NCBI GenBank assembly: GCA_946902875.1
Contig: OX336336.1
Location: 5,302,545 to 5,366,544, forward strand
Length of the DNA stretch: 64,000 nucleotides
Reading direction: 5' to 3'
Source of the DNA: Nematopogon swammerdamellus
Taxonomy: Eukaryota; Arthropoda; Insecta; Lepidoptera; Adelidae
A program made the position numbers and the translations under genes. Below, one piece after another: positions 10,319 through 20,335 of the stretch. Within the stretch, counting starts at the first letter, position 1, and every line of letters starts with the position of its first letter. The notes under the pieces were generated by a model that did not search any database, had not been told where the DNA came from, and saw only the letters and a program-made list of their open reading frames with translations.

Positions 10319-11273
10319 AACAACTTCTCCCAGTTGCACCTACACTAGCGCTAGATGTAGCCCCGTAGCGTTCGTTGGTGCAATCCGGTTACCTATACAC
10401 GCATACTCACTAGTATGGTTGTATATGTATATGCAGCTCGTTTGACTGAACTTGACCCACATGTAGTATCGAACCGGGATAGAGGCGGGGCGGCGGACGG
10501 GGCGCAAACTGATGAACGTTTCCCAGCGTTCATTGAGGAAATTCACTTGTGAATCGACGCCGCTTCCAGCCAGAGGAAAGAACAGCCGAGTCCGCGGCTC
10601 AACTTGCAATGAAGTGAGATTAATGTTGTTATTCTTCACATAATTTTAGGGATTTTCAGCATACTTAAATGGCACCAATAAATTTTATATGGCCAGCAAG
10701 TTATCGTACGTAGATCGTAATCTCCTTCCAAACCTACATTTCATTTTTAGGGTTCCGTATCCGTCGTACGGGACCCTATTACTACTAGTTAATACTAGTA
10801 TATTATATTAGTTATTTCTCTATTTAAGTCGCTTAACATTTTTATTTATTCCTTTTATAACATTTAATTTTATGGCTTCTTGTCATCCATACAGATGATA
10901 CGCGCTCACACGTCACATTTAATGTTTAACGTAGTCTTTTCTGCATTCTGTTTCTCGCTCAACCCTCTGCATATTTTATTTTAAGGAACCTCGTTCTCGC
11001 GAATATTTAAATGCATCAAAGAGAACTCGGACATTTTACAAATACGCAGCGTAAGCGCGCAACCCCTCCGGCTGGTAACATATACGAGTATTCGGTGCCA
11101 CTGGGGCCTGGCAGCGCGGTGCTGTGCAACCACAGATCGGGGAAATATAGGCCAGATAGACCATCAAGAGAGCTTTTGCCAAAATTCCTTCCCATCAATT
11201 AGCAGCAAATCACATTACTTCGCGCCCACTCAGTGACCTCATGTCGACATCTACATCCAATGAGAGCGATCAA
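10319..11273. other. Intergenic, one short repeat scrap
   Basis: A GC-rich island lies at 10470-10600 (GGGCGGCGGACGGGGCGC). A fragment of the GGGTTCCGTA repeat (family C) sits at about 10747-10790. Two overlapping opposite-strand frames of about 60 codons at 11011-11202 match nothing I know. No gene is supported. Confidence 0.45.
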
Positions 11274-11835
11274 AGACGTCGACATCCTCTTCCAACTCTG
11301 GGCGTAAGATGTCGGCATTCTCTGCCAACTCTGGGCATAAGACGTCTACATCCTCTGCTAACTCTGGGCATCAGACGTCGACATCCTCTGCCAACTCTGG
11401 GCATAAGACGTCAACATCCTCTGCCAACTCTGGGCGTAAGATGTCGGCAACCTCTGCCAACTCTGGGCATAAGACGTCTACATCCTCTGCCAACTCTGGG
11501 TATCAGATGTCGACGTCCTCTGCCAACTCTGGACATAAGACGTCGACATCCTCTGCCAACTCTGGCTATCAGACGTCGACTTCCTCTGCCTTCTCTGGGC
11601 ATAAGACGTAGACATTATCTGCCAACTCTGAGCATAAGACGTCGACATCCTCTGCTGCCAACTCTGGGAATAATACGTCGACATCCTCTGCCAACTGTGG
11701 ATATCCAACGTCGACATCCTCTGCCAACTCTGGGCATAAGACGTCGACATTCTTTGCCAACTCTGGGTATCAGACGTCGACATCTTCTGCCAACTCTGCA
11801 CATAAGACGAAGAAATCATGTACCAAATGTGGGCA
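11274..11835. repeat. 33-bp minisatellite, about 17 units
   Basis: The unit reads CTCTGCCAACTCTGGGCATA then AGACGTCGACATC, with substitutions in almost every copy and one unit carrying 3 extra bases near 11655. Because the period is a multiple of three, four or more frames stay open on both strands, the longest (11241-11867, plus) being 208 codons. A conserved function would be expected to favour one frame and none is favoured, so I treat it as non-coding. Confidence 0.95.
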
Positions 11836-12204
11836 TAAGGCAGCGACAAGGCAGAAGCCTCATCTAGACATTATTTATTTGGTATGTGGTATGGTATGGA
11901 ACAGTCACGAAATAAACTAAGTATTAATATTTAGAACCCTGTCGCAGATACATATGACAGCCGCGTGTTTAGTTCACAGAGACGATAACCAAAACAATTA
12001 ATTCGACAAGATTGTAAAGCCCTGCTTCCTATTTTTTAAGAGTTGATCTCACTTTGCGGTGCCAAAAGCATACCTCAAATTATTTACTCGCCTTTAGAAT
12101 TTCTTGGCGCTTTGAGAAGTTATTCGAAAGACATGCTCTGTATAGAGATAAACGTTGCATGGCAGTTAGTAGGACTTTATGTGTGGGTATTTAGATACAT
12201 GGAT
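11836..12204. other. No recognised feature
   Basis: AT-rich DNA between the minisatellite and the next dispersed repeat. No frames or repeats were identified. Confidence 0.4.
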
Positions 12205-12432
12205 CCAAAAGTACTATAAACAGTTGTCTGTCTGTCTGTGGCATCGTAGATCCCAAACGGATGGACCGATTTGGATGCGGTTTTTTTTTAAATCTTGAAA
12301 TAAAAGTAAAATTACAAATATAAATAATTTCCGAACCTTAAAAAGGCATACAACATTTCCGTTTACTTACTTAAAGGAGTCAGGGGACCGCTAAGTAAAT
12401 AAAATATAAAAACTCACTGCTGCGCGGGTATA
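12205..12432 (+). repeat. Dispersed repeat family D
   Basis: Contains TGTCTGTCTGTCTGTGGCAT, CGTAGATCCCAAACGGATGG and ACCGATTTGGATGCGG, then GGAGTCAGGGGACCGCTAAG. It aligns through most of its length with the reverse complement of 52244-52585 and in part with 51515-51700. The class is unknown to me. Confidence 0.75.
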
Positions 12433-12502
12433 TATTTACTTAAAGTAAGTTAAGTTAAGTTAAACTGTTATACTGTATTATTACATTTCTATACCATTGA
12501 CA

Positions 12503-12808
12503 AATACTTTATTGCTCCAAAAAAAACATTTTACAGAAACAAACGATAAGTAATTTACATGAGGGGCAAAGACGGACTTATCCCTTACAGGGATTTCTTC
12601 CAGTCAACTTTGACTGAGTGTGGGAGTGTAAAATATAATATAAGGAAAATAACTATGATAAATTATAATATACACTATATATAAGTACGTACTAGTTAAT
12701 TAAACGTATATATACTATTTATAAATTAAATTAAATACATATAAATCACAGTTTATATAATACATAATACCTAAATATACATACATACTTGTCCATTCAG
12801 TATTAAAG
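12503..12808 (-). mobile_element. LINE 3' tail, minus strand (CTTTATTGCTCC family)
   Basis: Begins ATACTTTATTGCTCCAAAAA, the reversed polyadenylation end, then GGGCAAAGACGGACTTATCC and CAGGGATTTCTTCCAGTCAA. It is nearly the same as 47101-47465, including the AT-rich interior, but lacks about 57 bp that the other copy has. A shorter relative is at 42577-42740. Assignment to a non-LTR 3' end rests on the tail structure and on recalled Lepidoptera repeats. Confidence 0.6.
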
Positions 12809-13656
12809 GATCTGACAGATCTAATAATAAATAAGAATATAGTAATATGTTCTAGGAATATTAATTAAAGTATGGCGCACGTACACCACAATGTAACACC
12901 AGGATATTGTTCATGTGTCGGCGGCGGCGGTCAGGGATATGGTCAATAAATTCACTATGCTATCGACTATAAATTGTATCGAACGTTACAGCTGAAAGTA
13001 AAATCCACTCTCCTGTGAAAGTAGTGGGCGATAAAATCCGCGTGCGGGTGCCCGGGAACGAACAGTGAGTGTTATTGAAATATTTTTGTTCTATAGTGAA
13101 AATGTAATATAGCTTTACTTTTTGCCTGTCTGTCTGTCTGTCTGTCCGTCCGTCCGAGATTAAGGAAACACACAGCACAGTTATAAATATCTTAAATCAA
13201 ATAAACATATGATAAGAACATAAAGCAGTAATGTTTCCACAATTAGGCAAAACTACAAAAGATGTTCTCAACACTAGTACACAATAAAAAATAAAAAAAA
13301 TAAGTGAAATATATGCAAAAAAAGTAATTAATTAAATTTTAAGCACCTAGAAACCTAGAGGGTCATCGTTTTCACGTCGTTGTTGGTCCGATATGACGTC
13401 GCATTTCAATGGCCGTCTGTCCACGCGATGCTCGGGCCGATTCGCACGCAATAGAAAATCGACCGAAGCCGACATTATTATAGGTTGTTGGTATCGTGTC
13501 GTGTCGGCCACCACGTGGGCACACGCATTACCGAATACTACTCAATGTATATAGGTACTCTGGAGCATGACAATAGAAAACGCCACCTGACAAGGGTTCC
13601 AGCCATGTTTCATCAGACGGGGGAATATTTCCTTTTTGATACAAAAACGATTCGCC
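12809..13656. other. Intergenic with a TGTC microsatellite
   Basis: No gene. A (TGTC)n then (CCGT)n run lies at 13124-13156. GC-richer DNA at 13370-13520 has no recognised coding content. Confidence 0.45.
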
Positions 13657-13776
13657 AGTGTGTGTGTGTGTGTGAGGGAGGGTGTGTGAGGGTGTGTGTG
13701 TGTGTGTGTGACGGTGTTAGGGTGTGTGGGGGTGTGTAAGAGGGTGTGTGAGGGAGGGTGTATGTGTGTGTGTACG
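13657..13776. repeat. GT-rich microsatellite with GAGGGA interruptions
   Basis: Runs of TGTGTG are broken by GAGGG words over about 120 bp. The valine/cysteine-rich and histidine/threonine-rich frames across it are artefacts. Confidence 0.9.
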
Positions 13777-13980
13777 TGCGATAACCTTGAAAGAAACAAT
13801 CAGTGAAGATAAGTACTACGCAAGTACTTATCTCAGTTGATAGTAACTTAACTCTTGATACATCAAGATATCATAATTTTCTTTCTAGGAAATAAGTTTT
13901 GAAGCGAAGCTTTTTAACGAGCGTTTGAGATGGGGACCTAACTCAGAAAAAGTGAAACGTCACGAAAGTACGAAGGGAAG

Positions 13981-14033
13981 TTGCAACGCTCCTCATTGGT
14001 TGGGCAGCGCTGCCCAGCCAATGAGGAACGTTG
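13981..14033. repeat. Palindrome with about 28-nt arms
   Basis: CCTCATTGGTTGGGCAGCG is followed directly by its near-perfect reverse complement CTGCCCAGCCAATGAGG. CAACG/CGTTG extensions lie on both sides. There is no loop, so it is a cruciform candidate, probably a small MITE. Confidence 0.85.
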
Positions 14034-14045
14034 TGAGCGCCATGT

Positions 14046-14246
14046 ATGATACATACATACATACATATCACGCTGATCCCGACAATCGGGGTAAGCAGAG
14101 TAATCGGTGTTGTACTGCAAGAACTCTGGTAAATTACAGCACAACACCGGCCGCCACGTTTCGCAAAGTATTCGAACAAGATTCAATCGATCAAGCATCA
14201 AGTAAGGCTCGAAGACCGACCTGCTGCATGACTCGATGGAAGTACA
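14046..14246 (+). repeat. Dispersed repeat family A, 3'-truncated
   Basis: Starts with CATACATACATACATATCAC, then CCCGACAATCGGGGTAAGCA, CAGCACAACACCG and TCAATCGATCAAGC, and stops near GACTCGATGGAAGTACA. Longer copies lie at 27726-28040, 43751-44035, 55917-56225 and 58046-58362; fragments are at 42001-42085 (+), 40357-40462 (-) and 51946-52010 (-). Minus-strand frames reading LLDRLNLVRILCETW recur in every copy but reflect shared DNA, not a protein. Confidence 0.75.
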
Positions 14247-14344
14247 TGATGATCATGTATGATCTTTTGATGTCAAACCATTGTGTAAGTTGAAATGAAT
14301 ATCGCATAGACGGGGTTATCGCGATCGAAATGAAATTGATAATT

Positions 14345-14470
14345 TGTAGCTTTTGCCCGCCACTTAGTCAGCGTGGATAACTCAACACGACAAATTAATC
14401 CTTCAGAACCATCGATTTCCATTTTCAGAACCACATGAAAATTTATCATTTGTGATACTAAATATGTTTA
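14345..14470 (+). repeat. Dispersed repeat family F
   Basis: Contains TTTTGCCCGCCACTTAGTCA with GCGTGGAT, and TTCAGAACCACATGAAAATT then ATCATTTGTGATACT. The same two blocks recur at 19148-19245. The class is unknown. Confidence 0.6.
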
Positions 14471-14571
14471 TTGCAAAATATGTTCAAACCAGTGTATTAC
14501 TAAATTGATACTAAATTGAATAAAAAGTTGGCACCGCCGACGCACCACATATTGGACACCGGACTGCTAAG

Positions 14572-14777
14572 CTAGCTCAAGTGGAAGTGAGATGGGCACG
14601 TCAGCTGAAGAGACGAAGACCGTTGGTCGACACCCCCCGTGGGAAGACCACCCGCCAGGCGGGACGACGACATCAAGTGCGTCGGCGGAAAGCAGTGGCT
14701 TCGTACAGCAGTACTGGTGAAAAATTTTAGAGGCGTATGTTCAGCGGTGGACGAATATGCGCTGACTGACTGACTGA
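14572..14777 (+). pseudogene. RTE-type retrotransposon 3' end, decayed
   Basis: In shifting frames it encodes GHVSRR-like, GRPPARW-like and DDIKC-like peptides that match the better copy at 55544-55843. It ends in the TGACTGACTGACTGA microsatellite typical of RTE tails. It is 5'-truncated and frameshifted, so dead. Confidence 0.75.
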
Positions 14778-14860
14778 ATTAAAATGCAGAACGTTAGATT
14801 TCAAAGGAATAACGCTGGAACCAAGCTATCGGCGTGTTTGACTGAAGTGTTGCGTAGAGC

Positions 14861-15187
14861 GGCTCTATGCCAGGGTTGCCAGATTCGATTTCTCGATCGA
14901 TATTTGAGGCTTGTGTTCGGCTTAAATAATGCAAAACCGGACATCAAGACGTACGGTTTTTTCTTCATATAACGCAAATATTTTAATTTTTCAGAACATT
15001 TTAATACAAATCTTACTGTGTTCATCGATTTTGCAATCAGTTCGAAAATCAACCCTTTTATTGATTACTCTTATCTCCCATTCATTTTCAAAAGGTGATG
15101 AAAAATTGTGTACTTGATCAAAGGCCCTTTGATGAATAAATGCCCGGTTTTTTTTCAACTGACCCATCTGGCAACCCTGATAGAGCC
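14861..15187. mobile_element. MITE with CAGGGTTGCCAGAT inverted termini
   Basis: The left end GGCTCTATGCCAGGGTTGCC and the right end, reversed, GGCTCTATCAGGGTTGCC are inverted repeats of about 22 bp differing by two inserted bases. The interior has no transposase. The CAGGG tip would suit a hAT-like element, but no clean 8-bp target duplication is visible. Confidence 0.65.
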
Positions 15188-15787
15188 AAAGCCGGAACCT
15201 CTCATCGCTTGCAAGTTACAGAGTGGCACTCATGAGCCTTAAGGAGTCCCCGACCTGCCCTCCTTCGCGTTTCTCGCGACGTCCTTCCAACTTGCAAGTA
15301 ACTTAGTCGAGAGCACTAGCGAACGGACTAGCGCTCTTTAGCAAAGCGCTGCAATTTTACTTTGTGGAGAAACTGAGTTTCAGAGGAGGCAAAGGAGTTC
15401 TAGTACCCCTTCTTATTCCATGCATGACACAATTCTCAAAAGGAAAATTTGAAAAATTTCAATTATTTTTTCTAATATAATCAAAGTTTAATTATTTTAA
15501 TTTAGTTTAATTTATTTTAATAGTTAAAGCATATTTCCATCTATGTTTATAATATACGTAGTAAGTAGGCATTTGCATTATCTTTTTGGTACTTACTTTT
15601 TACATATTTTTTATATAAAAAAATGTACATGCTACCTACATTTACGTACTTTAAAATATTCAATTCGCTAAATAACAGTAAATACTGAAATTTCATTAAC
15701 ATTTCTTTTTAAAAGGGCCCCTGCATGGTCTAACTCGACCCTGTTTTCAAGAGATTTACAGGAACAAAGCAAATGTATCAGTCTCAT
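15188..15787. other. No gene; GC-rich then AT-rich DNA
   Basis: 15188-15420 is relatively GC-rich with a loose duplication of CTTGCAAGTWAC (near 15208 and 15290). 15420-15787 is very AT-rich. No family was recognised. Confidence 0.4.
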
Positions 15788-15842
15788 TTTTAGGGTTCCG
15801 ATCAGGTACGGGACCCTATTACTAAGCCTACGCCATCTGTCG

Positions 15843-15921
<79 letters not shown>

Positions 15922-16245
15922 CGTCCGTCCGTCCGTCTGTCTGAGGGCTGTATCTCTTGAACCGTAATAGGTAGCCCGTTGAAATTTTCACAATAAATGT
16001 GTTATTATGACCGATATAACAACAAATAATAAAAATAAGAAAAATTAAAAAATTCATGGGGTTCCCATAGATGAAACCAAAAAGTGTATGCGCGCGCCAT
16101 CTACCGAATAGATTATGAAGTATGACATTAACTAATATGAAGCATTTCATAACACGCCATCTAGATGGCGTGAGTAGCGCTGGCCGTGACATGGCGATAC
16201 GGGGCCCTCGGTGCGCGAGTTCGACTCGCACTTGGCCGGTTTTTT
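15788..16245 (+). repeat. Dispersed repeat family C with TCTG/CCGT microsatellite
   Basis: Starts TTTTTAGGGTTCCG and ACGGGACCCTATTACTAAGC, continues through a long (TGTC)n/(CCGT)n tract (15838-15945) and GTTGAAATTTTCACA. It ends GTGCGCGAGTTCGACTCGCA then CTTGGCCGGTTTTTTTT. I recall this repeat as very common in Lepidoptera. Other copies: 43258-43553 and 59211-59524 (+), 33511-33767 and 41741-41898 (-). GAGTTCGACTCGC resembles a pol III B-box, but the class is unresolved. The 187-codon minus frame here is a microsatellite artefact. Confidence 0.85.
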
Positions 16246-16393
16246 TTATACATTCGAAATGTCCTCAAAGCAATAAAAATTTAATCGCAACCCGGTTCAC
16301 ACAGACCGTAAGCCCGGGTGACTGGTGGTTAAGCCCGCGCGCTGCGGGGGCGAGCACGTCCGGGCTTGCGGTGTAAACGTGCTCGGCATAGAG

Positions 16394-16500
16394 GTCGCGG
16401 CGGGCGGGAACTCGGCTGAAGCAGTATCAACAGGTAAACGTTCTCCACCATAGCTACCAATAGTACTGAGACCAGCGAACAGTTCGAAAAACATTGATTA
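16394..16500 (+). repeat. Short dispersed repeat (GAAGCAGTATCAA)
   Basis: GGGAACTCGGCTGAAGCAGT then ATCAAC and TTCTCCACCATAGCT recur at 17925-17985 as GGGACCTCGCCTGAAGCAGT and TTTCTCCACCATAGCT. Both copies lie close to Jockey-like debris. The class is unknown. The GC-rich DNA just upstream (16290-16390) holds no recognised gene. Confidence 0.6.
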
Positions 16501-16542
16501 AATACTTAATTATTTTTAATTAAAAACCCACTTCAACCCCTG

Positions 16543-17090
16543 ATGTTCCTCCTTTCCAACGTAAAAAGAATCATCGAAATTGGTCTGCTTGCGTCCTTGG
16601 ACTCGATACAGCGCCGAGCCATCCGTCTTGTTGGTGACCCGAAGCTTACAGATAGTCTGGAGTCTCTGAGTCACAGACGATTTGTGGGTTCGCTTAGTCT
16701 GTTTTACAGATACGATCACGGACGCTGCTCTGTGGAACTAGCATCCCTTATTCCCTGCCACCCGTCCTATCTCCGCATGACTCGCCGCAGAGAGACTTAG
16801 CACCCTTTTGTTGTTGACATTGGGCTTTTGAGAACCAATCGATTCTCTAAATCGTTTCTTTGTCGCACCGCTAGAGTGTGGAACTGTCTTCCGGCGAGTG
16901 TATTTCCTGAATCCTTTAACCTGGGTGTCTTCAAGCGTCGTATTAACGGGCTAAACAGCCTAGCAAGAGTCCGCAAATCTGCTGGCATGGCACCTAACTG
17001 AGCGTGGTTTCGGGAGGAGAGGTGATTTTGGCTCTGTCGACTGCACCATTGGTCTCTCGGCACAGCCACCCATGCTGGTTTACATTAAAA
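16543..17090 (+). pseudogene. Jockey/CR1-like reverse transcriptase C-terminus
   Basis: The frame reads LDSIQRRAIRLVGDP, SHRRFVGSLSLFYRYDHGRC and ELASLIP, hits an internal stop (TAG, 16798-16800), then continues in the same frame as HPFVVDIGLLRTNRFSKSF, ARVWNCLPASVFPES and FKRRINGL to a stop near 17000. These are the canonical post-RT blocks of Jockey/CR1-type ORF2 (LDxIQRRA, LxxRR, FxRxxxG, WNxLP, FKRR). A 3' untranslated region ends in an A-run at about 17082-17090. A relative of this 3' end lies at 40050-40170. The upstream RT and endonuclease are absent, so it is a dead 5'-truncated copy. Confidence 0.9.
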
Positions 17091-17097
17091 AAAAGCC

Positions 17098-17289
17098 ACA
17101 GTTGCACTCCGGGAGTGCCGGCAGAAGTGAAAACAGCACCGTAACATTGCTTAAAAAAAAAATTAAAAAAAAATTAATGAATATATATATATATATATAT
17201 TTTAAAAAAAAATTATGGAAAAATAAATAATAAAAAAAAAATAAAAATAAAAAAATTAAAAAAAAAATGGAAAAAAATATTTAAAAAAA
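17098..17289. repeat. Flanking block plus A-rich low complexity
   Basis: CAGTTGCACTCCGGGAGTG then CCGGCAG (containing the palindrome CACTCCGGGAGTG), then CACCGTAACATTGCTTAAAA and A/T-rich simple sequence with an (AT)n run at 17178-17201. Both named words also flank the related array at 37164-37765. Confidence 0.75.
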
Positions 17290-17575
17290 AAAGTTTTATT
17301 TAGTAGGACGGACAGACATGCATTTGTTACGGAACCCTACATTCATTTTGCAGAACTTAGTAGAATGGACAGACATAAACGTGTTACGGAACCCTACTTT
17401 TATTATAAAATAACCGTCGGAGGACCTTGGTTGAAAATTGTAAAATTTAGTAGAACGGACAGACATGCATTTGTTACGGAACCCTACATTTATTTTGAAA
17501 TAAATGTTAAATTTAGTAGAACGGACAGACATGCATTTGGTACGGAACCCTAGATTCATTTTGCAGAACTTTGAG
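17290..17575. repeat. ACGGAACCCTAC-type irregular tandem array, copy 1
   Basis: Sub-units of about 45-90 bp share GTAGAACGGACAGACATGCA and TTTGTTACGGAACCCTAC, alternating with the GACATAAACGTGTTACGG variant and ATTATAAAATAACCGTCGG. About four motif copies are present. A longer array of the same type is at 37200-37735. Confidence 0.85.
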
Positions 17576-17586
17576 ATGTCATGTAT

Positions 17587-17698
17587 TGAGCGTTGTCATA
17601 GCAACGATATAGTGTTATCTGACGCGGTTGTCATAGCAACTATAGATTGTTATCTGACGCGGTTGTCATAGCAACGATAGATTGTTATCTGACGCGCT
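17587..17698. repeat. 35-bp tandem repeat, three units
   Basis: GTTGTCATAGCAACGATAGA then TTGTTATCTGACGCG is repeated three times with minor changes. TTGTCATAGCAA is itself nearly palindromic. Confidence 0.9.
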
Positions 17699-18410
17699 GA
17701 AGCGAACATAGATATTTTTCCCCATATAAAAAGTGCCAACCGCCGCTAAAGAAGTTTTCACTTTAAAAAAATTGGTTGGAGTGTTATAGAATTATTCGCC
17801 CATTTGTCATTCCACATGCTTAGGCAAATATAAGAGGTTGATGATTTTCTCATAGATTCTGTCATCAGAACTTGATCAAATTTATATGGAATCACCCTTT
17901 ATTTATTTTTAGGCGATGTCGCGGCGGCGGGACCTCGCCTGAAGCAGTATCAAATCAACGGTTTCTCCACCATAGCTCCCGACATACTGCCACCAGATAC
18001 GATTAAAATAATATTATGGCATTTTTTATTTTTGTTTTTATTGAAAGCGCGACATGTGGCGCCGATCCACCCATAGGGTAGCAATAGTAATATTTTGACG
18101 AACCTAAGTATAAGTTATTAATTACTTACAGAATAAATGAATTTAATTGTAAATATTTACTTTTGCCGTTTTCTTTTTCATAAAAACTTCCCGCAGGCAC
18201 CAGTACTAAACATGTTCCACCATATCTCCCAAGAGCTCTACGGGACCTATAGGCACGCACGAAAGGCAGTCCCTAGGGCGCCTTGCATTAGATAAAGGCA
18301 ATCAATAGCCAATGGAATAGGAAATGGCGCTGAATAAGATATCCCAATCGCACGGTAGCGTCGCGTTCGTCGCTGGCGGAATAGACAAACTATTGAAAGG
18401 CAATAGTTAG
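17699..18410. other. Repeat scraps, no gene
   Basis: Contains GTGCCAACCGCCGCTAAAGA (matched at 37890-37920), the GAAGCAGTATCAA repeat (17925-17985) and a minus-strand scrap of the FKRGVN LINE 3' end, GAAAGCGCGACATGTGGCGC (18045-18064). 18411-18460 is the start of a family C repeat. Confidence 0.5.
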
Positions 18411-18531
18411 ATGATGATGTTTTTTAGGTTTCCGTATCCCGTACAGAAGTCTATTATTTTTCATGGATACGCGAGACGCTTGGCGCCGTCAGCGTGGATT
18501 ATTGAGCCGACGACGCCCAAAAGCATTCGGT

Positions 18532-19164
18532 TTAGAACGGGGGCTGCGTATGCCGAGCCGGCGTGTGAGATGCCTTTTTACGCTTCTCTTGAAAGATCCT
18601 ACATAAGTCAAACACTGAAGGAAACACATCGGGAGGAAGTGCATTCCAGAGTTTCGCAGTGCGGTAGATAAAAGAAATATTGGAGCGCTTAGTCCGCACT
18701 TTAGGCAGCTCTACAGTATAGGGACAGACAGAGGATGATTCCCTGTCTGCTACGCGTGGACCTATGGTGAAATGGTGAGGTCGGAATCGTTTCGAACTGC
18801 TCCTCAGACCATTCACCGTTGAATAGTCGATAGAACACACTTAGTGAACCTATGTCTCTACGGAGCTGCAAAGGTTCAAGTTTGCAGGTCTTTGGATCGA
18901 GTCTAACAAGCCAAGTCGATACTGAGCAGCCCCACCCCGATGCGAGCAATACTCCACGAATTACCTCACCTGCGACTTATACAGCATCAGGATTTGGTCA
19001 GGCGTAAAGTATCTACGCGCCTTATTCAGGACGCCCAGCTTTTTAGAGGCGAGCTTAGCTTTTTCCTCGAAGTGACGGCCGAAGTTGAGTTCACGGGTTG
19101 TGTGTTGATGTGTCGCTTTGTTTGAAAATATTAAAGTATATTTTTTTCCCGCGACTTCGTCCAC
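18532..19164 (-). pseudogene. Jockey-like reverse transcriptase remnant, frameshifted
   Basis: Minus-strand frames in order: 19164-18961 reads EEKAKLASKKLGVLNKARRY then FTPDQILMLYKSQVR; a middle frame (18949-18701) reads LQLRRDIGSLSVFYRLFNGE; and 18840-18532 reads PKVRTKRSNISFIYRTAKLW then NALPPDVFP. These are consecutive C-terminal blocks of Jockey-clade ORF2 (LGVLxxARRYF, LYKxQVR, RRxxxSLxVFYRL, LWNALP). At least two frameshifts separate them. It is more diverged than, and opposite in strand to, the copy at 16543-17090. Confidence 0.88.
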
Positions 19165-19277
19165 CTGGATAGCAGAACATGAGAAATTATTATTTCAGAA
19201 CCACATGAAAATTAATCATTTGTGATACTTACTAAATCCTAAAAAAATTGGTTGTCTGTAAAGTCGGTTTACGGACG

Positions 19278-19581
19278 ATAGTTTTACGTGATAACGTCCA
19301 TCTAAATCGTCGTCCGTCGTTCTAAATTTGAAATCTTTTCCGACCGGCCAGATGCACTTAATATATTATGGTACGAGTAACTCCTTTCAATTTGTGCTGC
19401 CTTGGTACTTTAGAACCAGAGAGATAAATGTGTACAAGCCGACGCTTGGGCCGATTGTGCCTCTCTATCGCTTGTTACGCGCTCACGCTTGCACACACAG
19501 GCTCAGATGGAACGTGACACTTTTTCGTGTGTGCAGCCGGTGTTCATCAATTTATAAGACGTTATCACGTCAAAATAAAAC
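19278..19581. mobile_element. Dispersed element with ACGTGATAACGTC inverted ends
   Basis: Left TTTTACGTGATAACGTC (about 19283-19299) and right GACGTTATCACGTCAAAA (about 19558-19575) are inverted repeats. The interior carries TTGTACACATTT-reverse type words and a scrap also found at 38140-38215. I recall this as a common moth repeat. No transposase, so it is probably a MITE. Confidence 0.55.
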
Positions 19582-20087
19582 AGTTAAACTGGTTATGCAC
19601 TGAAAATATTTATTAAAAATACAATTTTTACTACGTACTAAATTTTGAAAATGCTACGTGCCAGCAAATATTTTGTAACGTGTTAATGCTTATATAATCT
19701 ATGCGCGGTACGACCGACCGCATTTGGGTTTAATTATATAGTAATTAGTTTTTGAAGTCAATGAGTGGATTTTGCGTTATGCGCGTACTAACAAACGTCT
19801 CCCAGTTATTTTTTTCCAAAAATCATTAATGTACAAACACGGTAAGTCTACGATTTTATTCGCCGTTGCTGCAAACAAAATGTGTCTGGCAGAGAATTTA
19901 CATAATATATAATACACAAAATTAACTTCGTAACAGATGATTTCTTATTTACACAAAACATTAGCCAGGGCCCTGGCCAGGGGATTCAGCGCTTCTTGTG
20001 GACTATAAAGCTCCACTTAATGAGGGTAGATTTCAGTAATTTGTTGCCTGTGTTGTGTTGTTATTCTTGTTATATATATGGAAGTAA
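19582..20087. other. No recognised feature
   Basis: AT-rich DNA between the previous repeat and the interrupted SINE. No frame or repeat could be supported. Confidence 0.4.
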
Positions 20088-20335
20088 ATGTTTTTTTTAA
20101 TGGAAACTGACACGGTTGGCTACATCACCAACACAACATCCGTGATGTCAGCCCATAACACCGGGAGAACTTGGTGCCACGTCAGTGCTTCCCTTCATTT
20201 CATGTCGGCTACACTGAACTGGACGGAAAACACGAAATATTTACATAGCCGTTTCGACCGACGTTTCACTCAGTGCGGTGGTACCAACCCGGCCGGGATA
20301 ACTCTACCACCTAGTAAGGTAAGAAGGGAAGGGAT
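20088..20335 (-). mobile_element. SINE (5S-headed family), part interrupted by the 13-kb element
   Basis: Minus-strand SINE body and tail, from GGAAACTGACACGGTTGG to CTAGTAAGGTAAGAAGGGAA then GGGAT. It stops exactly where the large element begins. The missing head resumes at 33307 (CTACAGTTTAACGTGG and onward). Joined at the 4-bp GGAT duplication, the two parts match the order of the intact copy at 63545-63903. Confidence 0.93.
20332..20335. repeat. Target site duplication GGAT, left copy
   Basis: The four bases before the left terminal repeat equal 33307-33310 after the right one. Together they restore the SINE sequence AAGGGATCTACAG. Confidence 0.88.

Noticed and set aside
11241..11867. 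208-codon plus-strand frame as a low-complexity protein
   Set aside because: It reads the 33-bp minisatellite; several other frames on both strands are also open.
14046..14201. Minus-strand peptide LLDRLNLVRILCETW as a conserved protein
   Set aside because: It recurs only because family A DNA recurs. Frames break in most copies and the opposite strand is open equally often.
15668..16231. 187-codon minus-strand frame
   Set aside because: It is translated from the TGTC/CCGT microsatellite and family C repeat.
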